A DNA stretch of 64,000 nt from Pyrinomonadaceae bacterium (GCA_021463165.1 JAJTWY010000001.1:299384-363383), one strand, 5' to 3'; positions 52,594 to 62,487 are shown, counted from the stretch's first letter. Program-made: numbers and translations. Notes: generated by a model from the sequence alone, not told the origin.

Positions 52594-53268
52594 ATGTTTA
52601 GCAAGAAGAAGATGAACGAGAAGGAAATTGAGGAGTTTGACGATCTCGGCGAAGGAAAGATCCCGGTTTTTGACAAACGCCGATTCAATGAGAGCGGTGA
52701 ACGGATCGCCGATGACGAACCGGCTAAGGAACCGGTAAAGTCTCCCAAGGAGATCGCACTCGGGGCCTCTCTGAAAGCCGAGACCGAACGCAGGGAGGCC
52801 GCCGAAGCAAAGCTGGTGGGCGTTCAGGCAAAGTTCGAGGAAGCAAAGGCGACTCTCGAACGCGAGACGGCAGAGATGCGCGAACGCCTTAAGAAAACCC
52901 TTGAGGCCAAAGCGAGTCAGGAACAGTTCAATTTCCTAACGACGCTGCTGCCCGTGTTGGACAACCTGAATCTAGCGATATCGGCGAGTGAAGCGGACGC
53001 GTCCGTTGATAATCTTCGCACCGGAGTGGTCGGAACCGCTCGCTCGTTCGAGCAGGCATTGATGAGCGTCGGTGTGACAGCGATTCCATCCATTGGCGAG
53101 GTCTTTGATCCGGAACTCCACGAGGCCGTCGACATGGCCCCGGCCGACGCTGAGAACGATGGCAAGATCACCGCCGAATACTCGCGCGGATATAAGTTCG
53201 GCGATCGGCTGCTCAGACCTGCCAGGGTTCAAGTGGGAAGGGTGCATCGCGAGATCGCTGGCGACTAG
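52594..53268 (+). CDS. grpE: Nucleotide exchange factor GrpE
   Basis: 224 residues from the ATG at 52594. A charged N-terminal region is followed by a long coiled coil (about 70-120), then the GrpE body with LLPVLDNLNLAI, FEQALMSVGV, FDPELHEAVDM and RGYKFGDRLLRPARVQV. GrpE releases ADP from DnaK. dnaK and dnaJ are not in the window. It follows clpB with a palindromic repeat between. Confidence 0.93.
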   Translation: MFSKKKMNEKEIEEFDDLGEGKIPVFDKRRFNESGERIADDEPAKEPVKSPKEIALGASLKAETERREAAEAKLVGVQAKFEEAKATLERETAEMRERLKKTLEAKASQEQFNFLTTLLPVLDNLNLAISASEADASVDNLRTGVVGTARSFEQALMSVGVTAIPSIGEVFDPELHEAVDMAPADAENDGKITAEYSRGYKFGDRLLRPARVQVGRVHREIAGD

Positions 53269-53376
53269 CTTTCTTCGATCTATCGCGCTAGAATTCACTC
53301 GAATAGTAATCGTTCGAACCTCCATAATTGCGGCTACCTAAAATCGGCAATCATTCTTTAATGGAGGGACCCGAAC

Positions 53377-54453
53377 ATGTTGACCTCAAGGCGTTCTTGC
53401 ATTACTGCGAGCCTCATCGCATCGCTGTTGGTATTGGTTTGCCCGTCCGCATCTCTAGCACAAGACGATCGGGTATGGTATGTACTTGAGCGGTTTTTGC
53501 CGAAGCCCGCTACGCGGACTGACTGGATAACTATCAGTAAAGCTGAAGGCGGACTCGATGGTTGGAGAATCATTTCGCGAGCTCCGATGACCTGGACCGA
53601 CGCAGCTACCTTTGCCGATGACTATCGGCTCGGCGGCAACTTTAGATCGGCTTGCGACAAATCCTATAGCGTTTATCGAAACCCGGATAACAACCAGCTT
53701 GGAGTTTCACGAGATTCCGTCCCCAGCCGTCTTTTGGTAAAGCCTTGGGTTTGTTGCGAAGAAGCCTTTGAGATGGCCTTCCCGACGCCTCCCGGTGCGA
53801 CCGGTATGACGAATGACTGCCGAACGGTGCGTTTGCTATCCGGTGGATCGGCCCGCATCACCCCTTGGGGATGGATCTTTGAGGGAACACCCGGGGGACG
53901 CGATCCACGTGATCCGATCCGGGGAAACGACCGTGGTACTGGTCAGTGCCGACCTGTTCGTCGCATTAACCAGCCCGAGTCTCGGGATGCCAACGGGAGA
54001 GTCCTGACCGAAGCTGCAAATATCAATGTGATGAACTGCCAGGGCCGCGAGGTCTACATTTATGAGTATATGAATCGTCGCGGTTTCCGCGCGATCCAGC
54101 CCCCTAACTGGGCGACTCCGATCGGTGGACGCGATTTTGGGAGTTATGAAGAAGCGCTCCAGGCGGTCGAGGCTCCCGATAAGAAACCTCCTATCGTCAA
54201 CCCGTATGAAAAGTACAAGGCCTACTGGGGAACATGGCGCGGCACGAAGGTCGCGAATGGGATCACTATCGTAATAAATCCTGATGGTTCAGGAAGTTAC
54301 GTCGACACAAGGCGCGGATACGAAAGGAACACACCAAACGGCAAATGGGCCGCTGGGGATCCGGCCAATTGTATTGTCGCGATCCACTTCAATCTGTGTA
54401 TTCAGCCCGATGGAACTGCTCGTGACCCGTGGCTGAACGTCTACACGAAGTAG
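53377..54453 (+). CDS. Exported Cys-containing protein of unknown family
   Basis: 358 residues with a clear signal peptide (1-28, SASLAQ). The mature protein is Trp/Arg/Gly-rich with several Cys, including the CC pair in KPWVCCEEAF and single Cys in TNDCRTV, GQCRPV, VMNCQGRE and two near the C-terminus, suggesting disulfides. The last 90 residues (YKAYWGTWRGTKV through INPDGSGSYV) look like a separate lipocalin- or META-like beta domain. I recognise no family. It sits between grpE and a ClpA-like gene but has its own leader region, so it is not obviously part of the stress operon. Confidence 0.7.
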   Translation: MLTSRRSCITASLIASLLVLVCPSASLAQDDRVWYVLERFLPKPATRTDWITISKAEGGLDGWRIISRAPMTWTDAATFADDYRLGGNFRSACDKSYSVYRNPDNNQLGVSRDSVPSRLLVKPWVCCEEAFEMAFPTPPGATGMTNDCRTVRLLSGGSARITPWGWIFEGTPGGRDPRDPIRGNDRGTGQCRPVRRINQPESRDANGRVLTEAANINVMNCQGREVYIYEYMNRRGFRAIQPPNWATPIGGRDFGSYEEALQAVEAPDKKPPIVNPYEKYKAYWGTWRGTKVANGITIVINPDGSGSYVDTRRGYERNTPNGKWAAGDPANCIVAIHFNLCIQPDGTARDPWLNVYTK

Positions 54454-54506
54454 CGATCCCCGCAAGGAATTTGAGTCACGCTGTATTGTGGGATATGGCC
54501 TAGGTA

Positions 54507-54534
54507 AGCACCGGAAGGTAAACTCTCCGGTGCT
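54507..54534. terminator. 9-bp perfect hairpin behind the exported protein gene
   Basis: AGCACCGGA (54507-54515) and TCCGGTGCT (54526-54534) form a stem around a 10-base loop, 54 bases past the stop codon. No U-tract follows, so termination would have to be Rho-assisted or the hairpin serves stability. Confidence 0.4.
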
Positions 54535-54586
54535 ACGCCATTTGACGATCTGTCTGTGATCGCTTTTGGATCAAATTGAATCTGGA

Positions 54587-54612
54587 TTGCGTTCAACGCA
54601 AAATGATACAAT
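54587..54612 (+). promoter_or_regulatory. Palindrome adjacent to a -10-like box ahead of the ClpA-like gene
   Basis: TTGCGTTCAACGCAA (54587-54601) is a perfect 7-bp inverted repeat around one base. A TACAAT hexamer (54607-54612) lies 5 bases downstream. A dimeric regulator binding here would cover the -35/spacer region, as in repressor-controlled stress promoters. Confidence 0.35.
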
Positions 54613-54661
54613 ACGATCAGCGCATGTCCCGGGAGTTCCCGACCCGGGGTTCGGGAGTAGT

Positions 54662-56941
54662 ATGGCAGATATCGACGCATATAAGGATAAGTTTAGTGAA
54701 AGCGGCCAGCGTGTTTTAGAAACCGCGCTAAATGAATCGAGGAAACGGGACCAGAATTACGTTTCGATCGAGCACATCCTGCATGCTTTGGCCTTCGAGG
54801 AGGACGATCTGTTTTCCGCTACGATGCGCGATCTATCGGTGGATCCACGTTCCGTAAAGCTTCTGATCGAAAAGCGCATGGAAGACGGCCGGCAGCACAG
54901 CGGCAAGGGCTTCCGCATCGCACCTGAGACGACAGAATTGTTTAAGCGGGCGATGGATCGCGCACGTTCCCAAGGGCGACGCGTTATCGATGGCAGCGAC
55001 ATTTTCTACGTGCTCTCGAATGACGAGCGGAGTGTTCTGAACGAGGTATTGCAGAATCTTGGTGTTCCCTCGGACGAGGTTGCTACAACCGCCCGGACCC
55101 GCATCCGCAAGCGTGAAAAAGAAGAGGAACGCACGAGGCAGAAATACGAACTCCCTTCTTTCCTCCGTCATTTTGGAATTTCGCTGAACAAGCTGGCCCG
55201 CCAGGATAAGATTCCGCCGACGATCGGCCGTGAGCGCGAGATACGCCAAATGATCGAGATCCTATCGCATCGCGAGCGGTCAAATTCGCCGATGTTGGTG
55301 GGCGAGCCGGGAGTGGGCAAGACCGCTGTTGTCGAGGGCTTGGCCAGACTCATTGAACTTGAGCCGGAACGGGTTCCCGCCCGGTTGCGTGATGCTCATC
55401 TTGTTCAACTCCAAATGGGCGGCCTGGTCGCAGGGACGATGCTTCGCGGCATGTTCGAGGAACGCATCAAAGGGATCATCGACGAGGTCAAGGAAAAAGA
55501 CAACATCATTCTTTTTATCGACGAGGCGCATACGATAATCGGCGCCGGCGCGGCAATGGGCACGACATCCGACGCGGCGAATATGTTCAAGTCTGCTCTG
55601 GCTCGCGGCGAACTGCGCATTATCGGAGCGACGACGATCACCGAATTCAAAGAGTACATTAGCGATGACGAGGCCCTCGCCCGCCGGTTCCGGCTTGTAA
55701 AGGTCGACGAACCGAGTATCGACGAAACAAAGCAGATCCTGTTGGGTGTCAGGCCGCGGCTTGAGAAGAATTACTCGGTTACGATCTCGGACGAGGCTAT
55801 CAATACCGCGCTCGAAATGTCGCCTAAATATATTCGTAACCTGCATTTGCCTGACAAGGCGATAGGCTGGCTCGACACTGCTTCGGTCAAGGTTGAGATC
55901 AGCGAGCCGATGGAGATGATCGTTCGTCCAGAGCACATCATCGATGTCATTTCACAGGAATCGCGGATCCCTAAGGACATGATTTACCGCGACACGTCGG
56001 ACCGCTTTGCGGCGATGGAAAGCGATCTCGGCGATCGTGTGATCGGCCAGAAGGATGCGGTTCGCGCCGTTGCGGAACGGTTAAGGCTGAATAAAGGTCC
56101 GCTTAAAGAAAATCATTACGCTCCGGATGGGGTTTTGCTCTTTCTGGGACCGACCGGTGTCGGGAAAACCGAACTTGCCAAGGCGGTTGCCGAATTTATG
56201 TTCGGCGACGAGTCAAAGATGATACGCATCGACATGAGCGAGTACGGCGACGGCACGGTCGGCATCGAAAAGCTGATTGGCATGCCACGCGGGATCGTTG
56301 GTTCGGAGCGTGGCGGTATTCTTACCGAGCAGCTACGGGATAACCCTTATACGGTCCTGCTTCTTGACGAGGTCGAGAAAGCGAATCCCTATCTTATGAA
56401 CATCTTTCTCCAGGCCTTTGACGAAGGCTGGATAACGGACGGCCGCGGCAAGAAGGTTTACCTCTCGGATGCGATCGTCATAATGACCTCGAATCTGGGC
56501 TCGGAAAGCTTTAAGAAATACGAGAAACCGCTTGGTTTTGGCATGAAGTCGCTCGGCGAGATAAAGAATATTCGTCAGGATGTGATGAAAGCGGCCGAGA
56601 ACCGCTTCACGCCGGAATTCAGGAATCGTATAGACGAGATCGTGATATTCTCGCCTTTGACGATGGATGAGGTGCGCGAGATAGCTAAACTCTATCTCGG
56701 CAAGATCCGACGCAATATGGAAAGGCAGGGCAAGCTGGTCGAAGTTACCGACACGGCTCTCGACCTCCTGACCGAAAAAGGATTCAGCCCGGCCTACGGC
56801 GCGAGGTTCCTGAAACGCCACATCGATCAGAAGGTAAAACTTCCTATTACCAACGAGTGGAAGGCCGCGATGAAGTTTACAGTAGATGCGGTCGATGGCG
56901 AGATCAAGGTCATCCCGGGCGACGTGTTAAGTCTTAATTGA
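54662..56941 (+). CDS. ClpA-like Clp protease ATP-binding subunit
   Basis: 759 residues, close to E. coli ClpA (758). The N-terminal Clp repeat domain (FSESGQRVLETAL) is followed by AAA+ 1 with GEPGVGKT and AAA+ 2 with [12 protein letters not shown]. No M domain lies between them, unlike ClpB or ClpC. A KPLGFGMKSLG loop occupies the position of the IGF/IGL tripeptide that docks ClpP, so it is likely a protease-linked unfoldase. No clpP or clpS gene is near. The ATG at 54662 fits the family start. Confidence 0.9.
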   Translation: MADIDAYKDKFSESGQRVLETALNESRKRDQNYVSIEHILHALAFEEDDLFSATMRDLSVDPRSVKLLIEKRMEDGRQHSGKGFRIAPETTELFKRAMDRARSQGRRVIDGSDIFYVLSNDERSVLNEVLQNLGVPSDEVATTARTRIRKREKEEERTRQKYELPSFLRHFGISLNKLARQDKIPPTIGREREIRQMIEILSHRERSNSPMLVGEPGVGKTAVVEGLARLIELEPERVPARLRDAHLVQLQMGGLVAGTMLRGMFEERIKGIIDEVKEKDNIILFIDEAHTIIGAGAAMGTTSDAANMFKSALARGELRIIGATTITEFKEYISDDEALARRFRLVKVDEPSIDETKQILLGVRPRLEKNYSVTISDEAINTALEMSPKYIRNLHLPDKAIGWLDTASVKVEISEPMEMIVRPEHIIDVISQESRIPKDMIYRDTSDRFAAMESDLGDRVIGQKDAVRAVAERLRLNKGPLKENHYAPDGVLLFLGPTGVGKTELAKAVAEFMFGDESKMIRIDMSEYGDGTVGIEKLIGMPRGIVGSERGGILTEQLRDNPYTVLLLDEVEKANPYLMNIFLQAFDEGWITDGRGKKVYLSDAIVIMTSNLGSESFKKYEKPLGFGMKSLGEIKNIRQDVMKAAENRFTPEFRNRIDEIVIFSPLTMDEVREIAKLYLGKIRRNMERQGKLVEVTDTALDLLTEKGFSPAYGARFLKRHIDQKVKLPITNEWKAAMKFTVDAVDGEIKVIPGDVLSLN

Positions 56942-57620
56942 CGTCGCGGCAAACCTGCTCTTTCAGGAATAACGAAATGTCCTCGCGCATCTCGTCAGTT
57001 ATTTCATGTTTCGCGGCGTAGTGCTTTGAACGGTAGTTCGGCAGCCGAGACGCTAATTTATCGTTAAAGGCTGCGAACTGTTCCTGCGAGTAGAATTCAT
57101 CGTCATCTCCGTAGAGATAGAACGTTTCACCTTCGAACGGCCTGTAAACTCCGTTCGTCTCAAGGTCTCCGGGAACGCCGCCGCAAACTCCGATGACTCC
57201 CTTCAATACATCCGGATACGTGAAGGCGAAGCGAAAATTGAGAGCACAAGCTTGGGAAAACCCGTAGATGAATATCTGTTCACGGTCGATCAGTTCCCCG
57301 CGGTCCAGGTTTTCTATAACATCGAGAACGAATTTGTGGTGAAGCCCGATGTGCTGTTCCGGGCGCTGGTCAGACAGCCATCCGTAACCGATACGATAAC
57401 CGTCGTCCGTTCGACGATAATGTGGATGCGGTGCTTCGATCGCGGCGATCACGAACCTATCGGCGGCGACCGATCTGGCCTCACGCATCATGTACCTTTT
57501 GTGAGCTCCATAACCATGGACCGCGATCAATAGAGGAGCCCGCCGATCGGCGTTATCGGGTATGAAGACGTCGTAGAATAGATTGATCGTGGCCGCGATG
57601 GTAAGGTCTGATTGAAGCAT
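56934..57620 (-). CDS. Alpha/beta-hydrolase (esterase, phospholipase/carboxylesterase type)
   Basis: 228 residues, no signal peptide. Fold markers: LLIAVHGYG oxyanion region, the nucleophile elbow YGFSQACAL (GFSQA instead of GxSxG), and a late YGDDDEFY with the acid and KHEITDEM with the His. This fits small esterases of the dienelactone-hydrolase/carboxylesterase group. The substrate is unknown. It overlaps the convergent ClpA-like gene by eight bases at the stops. Confidence 0.83.
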   Translation of the reverse strand: MLQSDLTIAATINLFYDVFIPDNADRRAPLLIAVHGYGAHKRYMMREARSVAADRFVIAAIEAPHPHYRRTDDGYRIGYGWLSDQRPEQHIGLHHKFVLDVIENLDRGELIDREQIFIYGFSQACALNFRFAFTYPDVLKGVIGVCGGVPGDLETNGVYRPFEGETFYLYGDDDEFYSQEQFAAFNDKLASRLPNYRSKHYAAKHEITDEMREDISLFLKEQVCRDVN

Positions 57621-57789
57621 CTCTAATATGCTAGCGGGTCAAGTGCAGCCGGGCAATGGGACGACGCGCTATGCCGGTTGGGAAACCACCCGCCATAACA
57701 ACATCATCGCCCAACAACGCGATCCTGAGAACTTTTGATTTCACTTAGACGTAGATTCTGATTGAATATTAATAAATACCGGAGAAACT

Positions 57790-59958
57790 ATGACTTCCAG
57801 AAGCCTCACTACTCTTTCGCTCATCTTGACACTTTTCCTGCTGTCCATTCCGCCGGTCGGCTACAGCCAGGTGGGTGCGACAGCCGCGACACGCTCGGCA
57901 AGCCAATACGAAAAATCGCTGGCGGAGATCGAGTCGAAGGTCGAGGCGAGGCGAAAAGAGCTTGGAATTCCAGGTATGTCGCTCGCTATCATCAAGGACG
58001 ATAACGTCATTTTTATTAAAGGCCTGGGATACAAGGACTTTGAGAAAAAGGTTTCGGTCACGCCGGATACACAGTTTGCCATCGGCTCGGCGACAAAGGC
58101 GTTTACGGCACTCAGCGTCCTGATCTCTCAAGATGAAGGCAAGCTGAGCCTCGACGACTCGCCGAAGAAGCTGCTGCCGTATTTTAAGATGTATGACCCT
58201 GAGACCGATCAGAAGATAACGATACGCGACCTGCTTTGTCACTCGTCAGGACTGAACAGAACTGATCTGGCCATGATCACCGGTAAGCTGACCCGAGCCG
58301 AGCTGATCCAGGTCGTCGCGCAAGCCAAACCCACCGCAAAGCTGCGGGAGAAGTTCCAATATCAGAATTTGATGTACACGGCGGCCGGCGAGGCCGTTGC
58401 GCAGGCACAGAGAATGCCCTGGGAAAGCTTTGTTCCGCAGCGTATCTTCAAGCCGCTTGGTATGGCGAACAGCACAATGCTGATCAAGCAGATGCAGAAG
58501 GCGAAGGACTATTCTTTTGGCTACGATTACAACTTCGACACCAAAGAGACCACGCGACGGCCATTTCGTGAGATCGGCGAGGTCGCGCCCGCCGGTTCGA
58601 TCAATTCGTCGGCCCGAGATATGGCTGAATGGATCAGATTTGTTCTCAACGGAGGGATGATCAACGGAAAGAGGCTCGTTTCTGAAAAAGGATTCGACGA
58701 ATGGCTAAAGCCTCAGATGAAAATGAATCCTACGGGAACAGTGAACTACGGTCTTGGTTGGTTCCTTCAAACCTGGAACGGCCTAAAGGTGGTTCAACAC
58801 GGCGGTAACATCGATGGATTCAACTCGCTTGTTGCGATGATACCCGAGAAAAAGCTCGGATTTGTGATGCTCACGAACGTATCAAGCTCGAGCCTCGGCA
58901 GCGACATTATGCCGGTGATCTGGTCGAATATTCTCGGGGAACCAAAAAATGATCCTACAAATGTCCCAGCCACGCCAAAACCTGAGGCGAATTCGCCCGT
59001 CGAGGCGAAAGAATTGATCGGCAAGTACTCACCGCCGGGCAGCACTTCAGCGATCGTTGAGATCAAGGAGGACGACGGGAAGATCACCTTCAATATCCCC
59101 GGCCAGCAGCCGTATGCGCTATCTCCGAAGGCAGATGGGAGCTTCGCCTTGGCACCGCTTCCCGAAACGTATTTCCTAAACCCAAAACGGGATGCCGCGG
59201 GAAAGTTAACTTCGGTTGCTGTCACGCAGCCGGAGGGTGTTTTTGAATTCAAACTTGCGGCTGCCGACTCAAAGCCGACGATCATCGTGGAAGACTTGCA
59301 TGCCAAGGCCCTCGATGCGGTTGGTGGGGAAGCCAACTGGCGAAAGATCACGACCCGCGTGACCGAATCTGACATCGATCTGGTTCACCAGGGCGTTCAG
59401 GCCAAGACGATCACCTGGGCCAAAGCTCCAAACTTAAGCGCGACCGAAACCACAATGACCGCTCTCGGAAAGACGATCGCCAGCGGCTGGGAGTTTTTTG
59501 ATGGAGCCAGCGGGATCGACGCATATACATTTTCGCCGGCTGAGAAATATAAAGGAAAGCGTCTCGATGACGCGAAGATCAACAATGATTTCTACGGGAT
59601 ACTGGACTGGTCAACGAATTACAAAAAGGTCGAGGTGGTCGGCCTGAGCAAGGTCGGTGGCGAGGATGCATATATTGTTACATTCGAACCGAATGCCGGA
59701 ACATCTTATCGACAGTTCTATTCCACAACGACTTTTCTCCTGCTGAAACATGAAGGTGTGGTACCTTCATCAACTAGTTCGCAACAACTGCCATACTCTG
59801 TGAGTTACAGCGATTATCGGGAAGTGGATGGTATCAAACTCCCGTTCAAGACGGTTAACAGTACGCTTTCGAACGGTGATATTGTTGCGGTCGTCAAATC
59901 GGTGAAGCACAACGTGCCCATTGACGATAAGATGTTCGCACCACGGAAACTTCGGTAG
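57790..59958 (+). CDS. Exported class C beta-lactamase-like hydrolase with DUF3471 and LolA-like domains
   Basis: 722 residues with signal peptide 1-26. The penicillin-binding/beta-lactamase fold has the nucleophile S100 and K103 in SATK, YQN at 191-193 and HGG at 337-339 as the third motif. Residues 395-490 match a DUF3471-like beta domain. Residues 500-722 form a LolA-like domain that begins with ALDAVGGEANWRKI, similar to the protein at the left edge of the window. Such proteins often act as D-amino-acid peptidases or esterases rather than on antibiotics. The domain order is well supported; the substrate is not. Confidence 0.85.
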   Translation: MTSRSLTTLSLILTLFLLSIPPVGYSQVGATAATRSASQYEKSLAEIESKVEARRKELGIPGMSLAIIKDDNVIFIKGLGYKDFEKKVSVTPDTQFAIGSATKAFTALSVLISQDEGKLSLDDSPKKLLPYFKMYDPETDQKITIRDLLCHSSGLNRTDLAMITGKLTRAELIQVVAQAKPTAKLREKFQYQNLMYTAAGEAVAQAQRMPWESFVPQRIFKPLGMANSTMLIKQMQKAKDYSFGYDYNFDTKETTRRPFREIGEVAPAGSINSSARDMAEWIRFVLNGGMINGKRLVSEKGFDEWLKPQMKMNPTGTVNYGLGWFLQTWNGLKVVQHGGNIDGFNSLVAMIPEKKLGFVMLTNVSSSSLGSDIMPVIWSNILGEPKNDPTNVPATPKPEANSPVEAKELIGKYSPPGSTSAIVEIKEDDGKITFNIPGQQPYALSPKADGSFALAPLPETYFLNPKRDAAGKLTSVAVTQPEGVFEFKLAAADSKPTIIVEDLHAKALDAVGGEANWRKITTRVTESDIDLVHQGVQAKTITWAKAPNLSATETTMTALGKTIASGWEFFDGASGIDAYTFSPAEKYKGKRLDDAKINNDFYGILDWSTNYKKVEVVGLSKVGGEDAYIVTFEPNAGTSYRQFYSTTTFLLLKHEGVVPSSTSSQQLPYSVSYSDYREVDGIKLPFKTVNSTLSNGDIVAVVKSVKHNVPIDDKMFAPRKLR

Positions 59959-59964
59959 GGAGTC

Positions 59965-61518
59965 CTACTCCCACTCGATCGTACTTGGCGGTTTCGAAGA
60001 AATATCGTAAACAACGCGATTAACGCCGCGAACCTCTGAGGTGATACGCGAAGAAACCTTCGCAAGGAAGTCATGAGGCAGCCGCGCCCAGTCGGCGGTC
60101 ATACCGTCAGTTGAGGTAACGGCCCGAACGGCAACTGTCTTTTCGTACGTACGAAAGTCGCCCATAACGCCGACCGACTGGATCGGAAGCAGCACGGTGA
60201 AAGCTTGCCACACGTCATTATACAGGTCGAAATTGTGGAGCTCCTCGACGAATATCTTGTCGGCTTTCTGTAGAAGTTCGACCTTCTCAGGGGTTATGTC
60301 GCCTAAAATGCGCACGCCAAGACCGGGGCCCGGGAAAGGATGACGTTCGAGGATCAACTCCGGTATCCCAAGATCGCGGCCGATGGCGCGAACCTCATCC
60401 TTGAAAAGCTCTCTCAGCGGCTCAATCAATCCAAGGTCCATTTTTTCAGGCAGACCACCGACATTGTGATGGGATTTGATCGTTACCGACGTACCACGTA
60501 GGCTGACGGATTCGATCACATCCGGGTAAAGTGTGCCCTGGACCAGCCATTTTGCACCACCGACAGTCTTTGCCTCAGCGTCGAAGATGTCGATGAATTT
60601 CGCTCCGATGATCTTTCTTTTCTGTTCGGGCTCGAAACTGCCGCTCAACGCTGAATAAAACTCCTGAGAGGCATCTACTCCGCGCACGTTCAGATGAAGA
60701 TTGGTCTCGTAAACCTCAAGCGTGTCCTCAAACTCGCGATATCGCAACAGTCCGTTATTAACGAAGATACAGGTCTGCCGATCCCCGATGGCCTCGTGAA
60801 CCAACACGGCCGCCACCGTCGAATCGACCCCGCCGGATAGCCCGCAAACGACTTTACCCGTCGGGCCGACGGTCTCGCGTACCCGCTCGACCTCTTCCTT
60901 TATGAAACTCGCCGGGGTCCAATCGCCCGTGCAGCCGCAGATGTTAAAAAGAAAATTCCGGAGTATCTCCTTGCCAAGCGGTGTATGCGAGACCTCTGGG
61001 TGAAACTGAACGCAGTAGATCCCGCGTTCCGGGTTTTCTATCGCGGTTATGACCTCGCCCGTTGTCGCCGTTATCTCAAAACCGCTTGGAACATTCGTTA
61101 CATGATCACCGTGGCTCATCCAAACATCCAATTCGAATGGCAGGCCTTCGAACAATGCCGTCCTTCCGCTCAGAACCTTGAGCTTGGCGCGGCCGTATTC
61201 TCGGCGCATCGCGGGTTCGTTACTTCCGCCGAGATCGACGGCGACCATCTGCATCCCATAGCAAATACCAAGAAGAGGAACATCGATCTCCGAATAGAAA
61301 GTGTCCTTAACGCGCGGCGCATCCTCGTCGGTCACGCTTGACGGCCCGCCCGAGAGGATCACGCCTTTTGGCCGCTTTGCGGCTATTGTCTCGACAGATA
61401 AATTGAATGGGTGGATCTCGCAATATACGCCTTGTTCACGCACACGCCGAGCGATCAGCTGGGTGTACTGCGAGCCAAAATCGAGGATGAGGATGAGTTC
61501 GTGCTGCACGTCGATCAA
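59965..61518 (-). CDS. guaA: GMP synthase (glutamine-hydrolysing)
   Basis: About 517 residues. Class I glutaminase: ILDFGSQYTQLIARRVRE, nucleophile Cys in LLGICYGMQ, and His/Glu in QFHPEVSHT. ATP pyrophosphatase: GLSGGVDSTV and the C-terminal dimerisation domain ending STIEWE. It converts XMP to GMP. No ATG fits; the TTG at 61516-61518 overlaps the stop of the DUF1801 gene (TTGA) and gives coupled translation, while a TTG at 61524 is an alternative. Confidence 0.95.
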   Translation of the reverse strand: MIDVQHELILILDFGSQYTQLIARRVREQGVYCEIHPFNLSVETIAAKRPKGVILSGGPSSVTDEDAPRVKDTFYSEIDVPLLGICYGMQMVAVDLGGSNEPAMRREYGRAKLKVLSGRTALFEGLPFELDVWMSHGDHVTNVPSGFEITATTGEVITAIENPERGIYCVQFHPEVSHTPLGKEILRNFLFNICGCTGDWTPASFIKEEVERVRETVGPTGKVVCGLSGGVDSTVAAVLVHEAIGDRQTCIFVNNGLLRYREFEDTLEVYETNLHLNVRGVDASQEFYSALSGSFEPEQKRKIIGAKFIDIFDAEAKTVGGAKWLVQGTLYPDVIESVSLRGTSVTIKSHHNVGGLPEKMDLGLIEPLRELFKDEVRAIGRDLGIPELILERHPFPGPGLGVRILGDITPEKVELLQKADKIFVEELHNFDLYNDVWQAFTVLLPIQSVGVMGDFRTYEKTVAVRAVTSTDGMTADWARLPHDFLAKVSSRITSEVRGVNRVVYDISSKPPSTIEWE

Positions 61519-61946
61519 GACCAATCGGGCTGGGCGCCGCTTCGCATGTGCTCGACGGAACCGCGTATTATGGCTTCGAGCACGCCGCGGTCAATATCGT
61601 CGAGTGTCTTAATAAGCAGACACGACTTGCCGGTTTTGTACTTGCCGAGCCTCGCCATGAGTTCGCTCTGCCGCCTAAAACCTTCCAAATAGAATGTCAG
61701 ATTGCCCTTTCGCGGCGAAAATGCAGTGATCGGCCAATCCATCTCGCGACCCGAGGCGTACTTCAGGCTTACCGAGCCAAATCCGACTATCGACGGGCCC
61801 CACATCTTTGGATCGTGGCCGGTAATGCGCTTTAGCAGGTCGAGGGCCTCAAAGCTCTCAGCCCGCCGTCTTTCGTCCGAAACCGCGTTCAAGAATGCCA
61901 CGACATCGCCGTCGTTCGGTCTTGTCTTGAGTTCCGCTATTGCCAT
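61515..61946 (-). CDS. DUF1801 family protein
   Basis: 143 residues. The pattern DVVAFLNAVSDERRRAES, GPSIVGFGSVSLKYASG and LTFYLEGFRRQSEL, followed by CLLIKTLDDID, matches DUF1801 (YdhG-like, frataxin-like fold). Function is unknown. It overlaps guaA by four bases, so guaA expression probably depends on it. Confidence 0.85.
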   Translation of the reverse strand: MAIAELKTRPNDGDVVAFLNAVSDERRRAESFEALDLLKRITGHDPKMWGPSIVGFGSVSLKYASGREMDWPITAFSPRKGNLTFYLEGFRRQSELMARLGKYKTGKSCLLIKTLDDIDRGVLEAIIRGSVEHMRSGAQPDWS

Positions 61947-62001
61947 GATCCTTTGATTTTAGCGGAGATGCGGGTGAAGTTGAAATCGGAGGCGAATTAC
62001 T

Positions 62002-62030
62002 TGACAACCGCCATCGAAATTCCTAATCTT
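62002..62030 (+). promoter_or_regulatory. Strong promoter of tRNA-Asn
   Basis: TTGACA (62002-62007) and TAATCT (62025-62030) are 17 bases apart, ending 35 bases before the tRNA. Confidence 0.75.
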
Positions 62031-62065
62031 TAGGTTCGCCCCGGCTCAACCGCGGCGTGCCATAT

Positions 62066-62140
<75 letters not shown>

Positions 62141-62148
62141 ATAAATAC

Positions 62149-62185
62149 GGGCATTTCACGAATTTGTGAAATGCCCATTTTCTTT
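62149..62185 (+). terminator. Intrinsic terminator of tRNA-Asn
   Basis: GGGCATTTCAC (62149-62159) and GTGAAATGCCC (62166-62176) form a perfect 11-bp stem around a 6-base loop, followed by ATTTTCTTT. Confidence 0.9.
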
Positions 62186-62265
62186 GTCTCACCCGAATTC
62201 TCACCTTAGACTGTCCAAAAAGTATAAAATTGGGTGATTTTTGCGTCGTTCCTTCAAATGGGTGA

Positions 62266-62487
62266 CATTCTGGAGAAATCGCTGATGATGCGAGCGTTTC
62301 TCTCGACTATTTCGGATCGTCGATCGATACCAAAGAGAGCCTCTATTTTCTCGTAAAGAGGCAGGAACTTGAGAAGATCATTTCCGCAAAGAAGATCGAA
62401 ATGAAGCTCGGCGATTCAAAGCCTCGTGAATGGAAATCAGATACAGTGAAGCGGATTAAAAGCTTGCTCGACGTGACAGAACGTTAG
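62266..62487 (+). pseudogene. Startless gene fragment behind tRNA-Asn
   Basis: An open frame of 73 codons runs from just after a TGA at 62263-62265 to a TAG at 62485-62487. The text is protein-like (YFGSSIDTKESLYFLVKRQE, then KIEMKLGDSKPREW), but there is no usable start codon except a late ATG. It looks like the 3' remnant of a gene cut off by insertion or deletion. It ends against the DUF4236-like gene on the other strand. Family unknown. Confidence 0.45.

Noticed and set aside
55280..55936. 218-residue minus-strand open frame
   Set aside because: Antisense to the ClpA-like gene, explained by codon bias.
57790..59958. Antibiotic-resistance beta-lactamase
   Set aside because: The fold is class C-like, but the DUF3471 and LolA-like additions are typical of housekeeping or unknown serine hydrolases; nothing indicates resistance.
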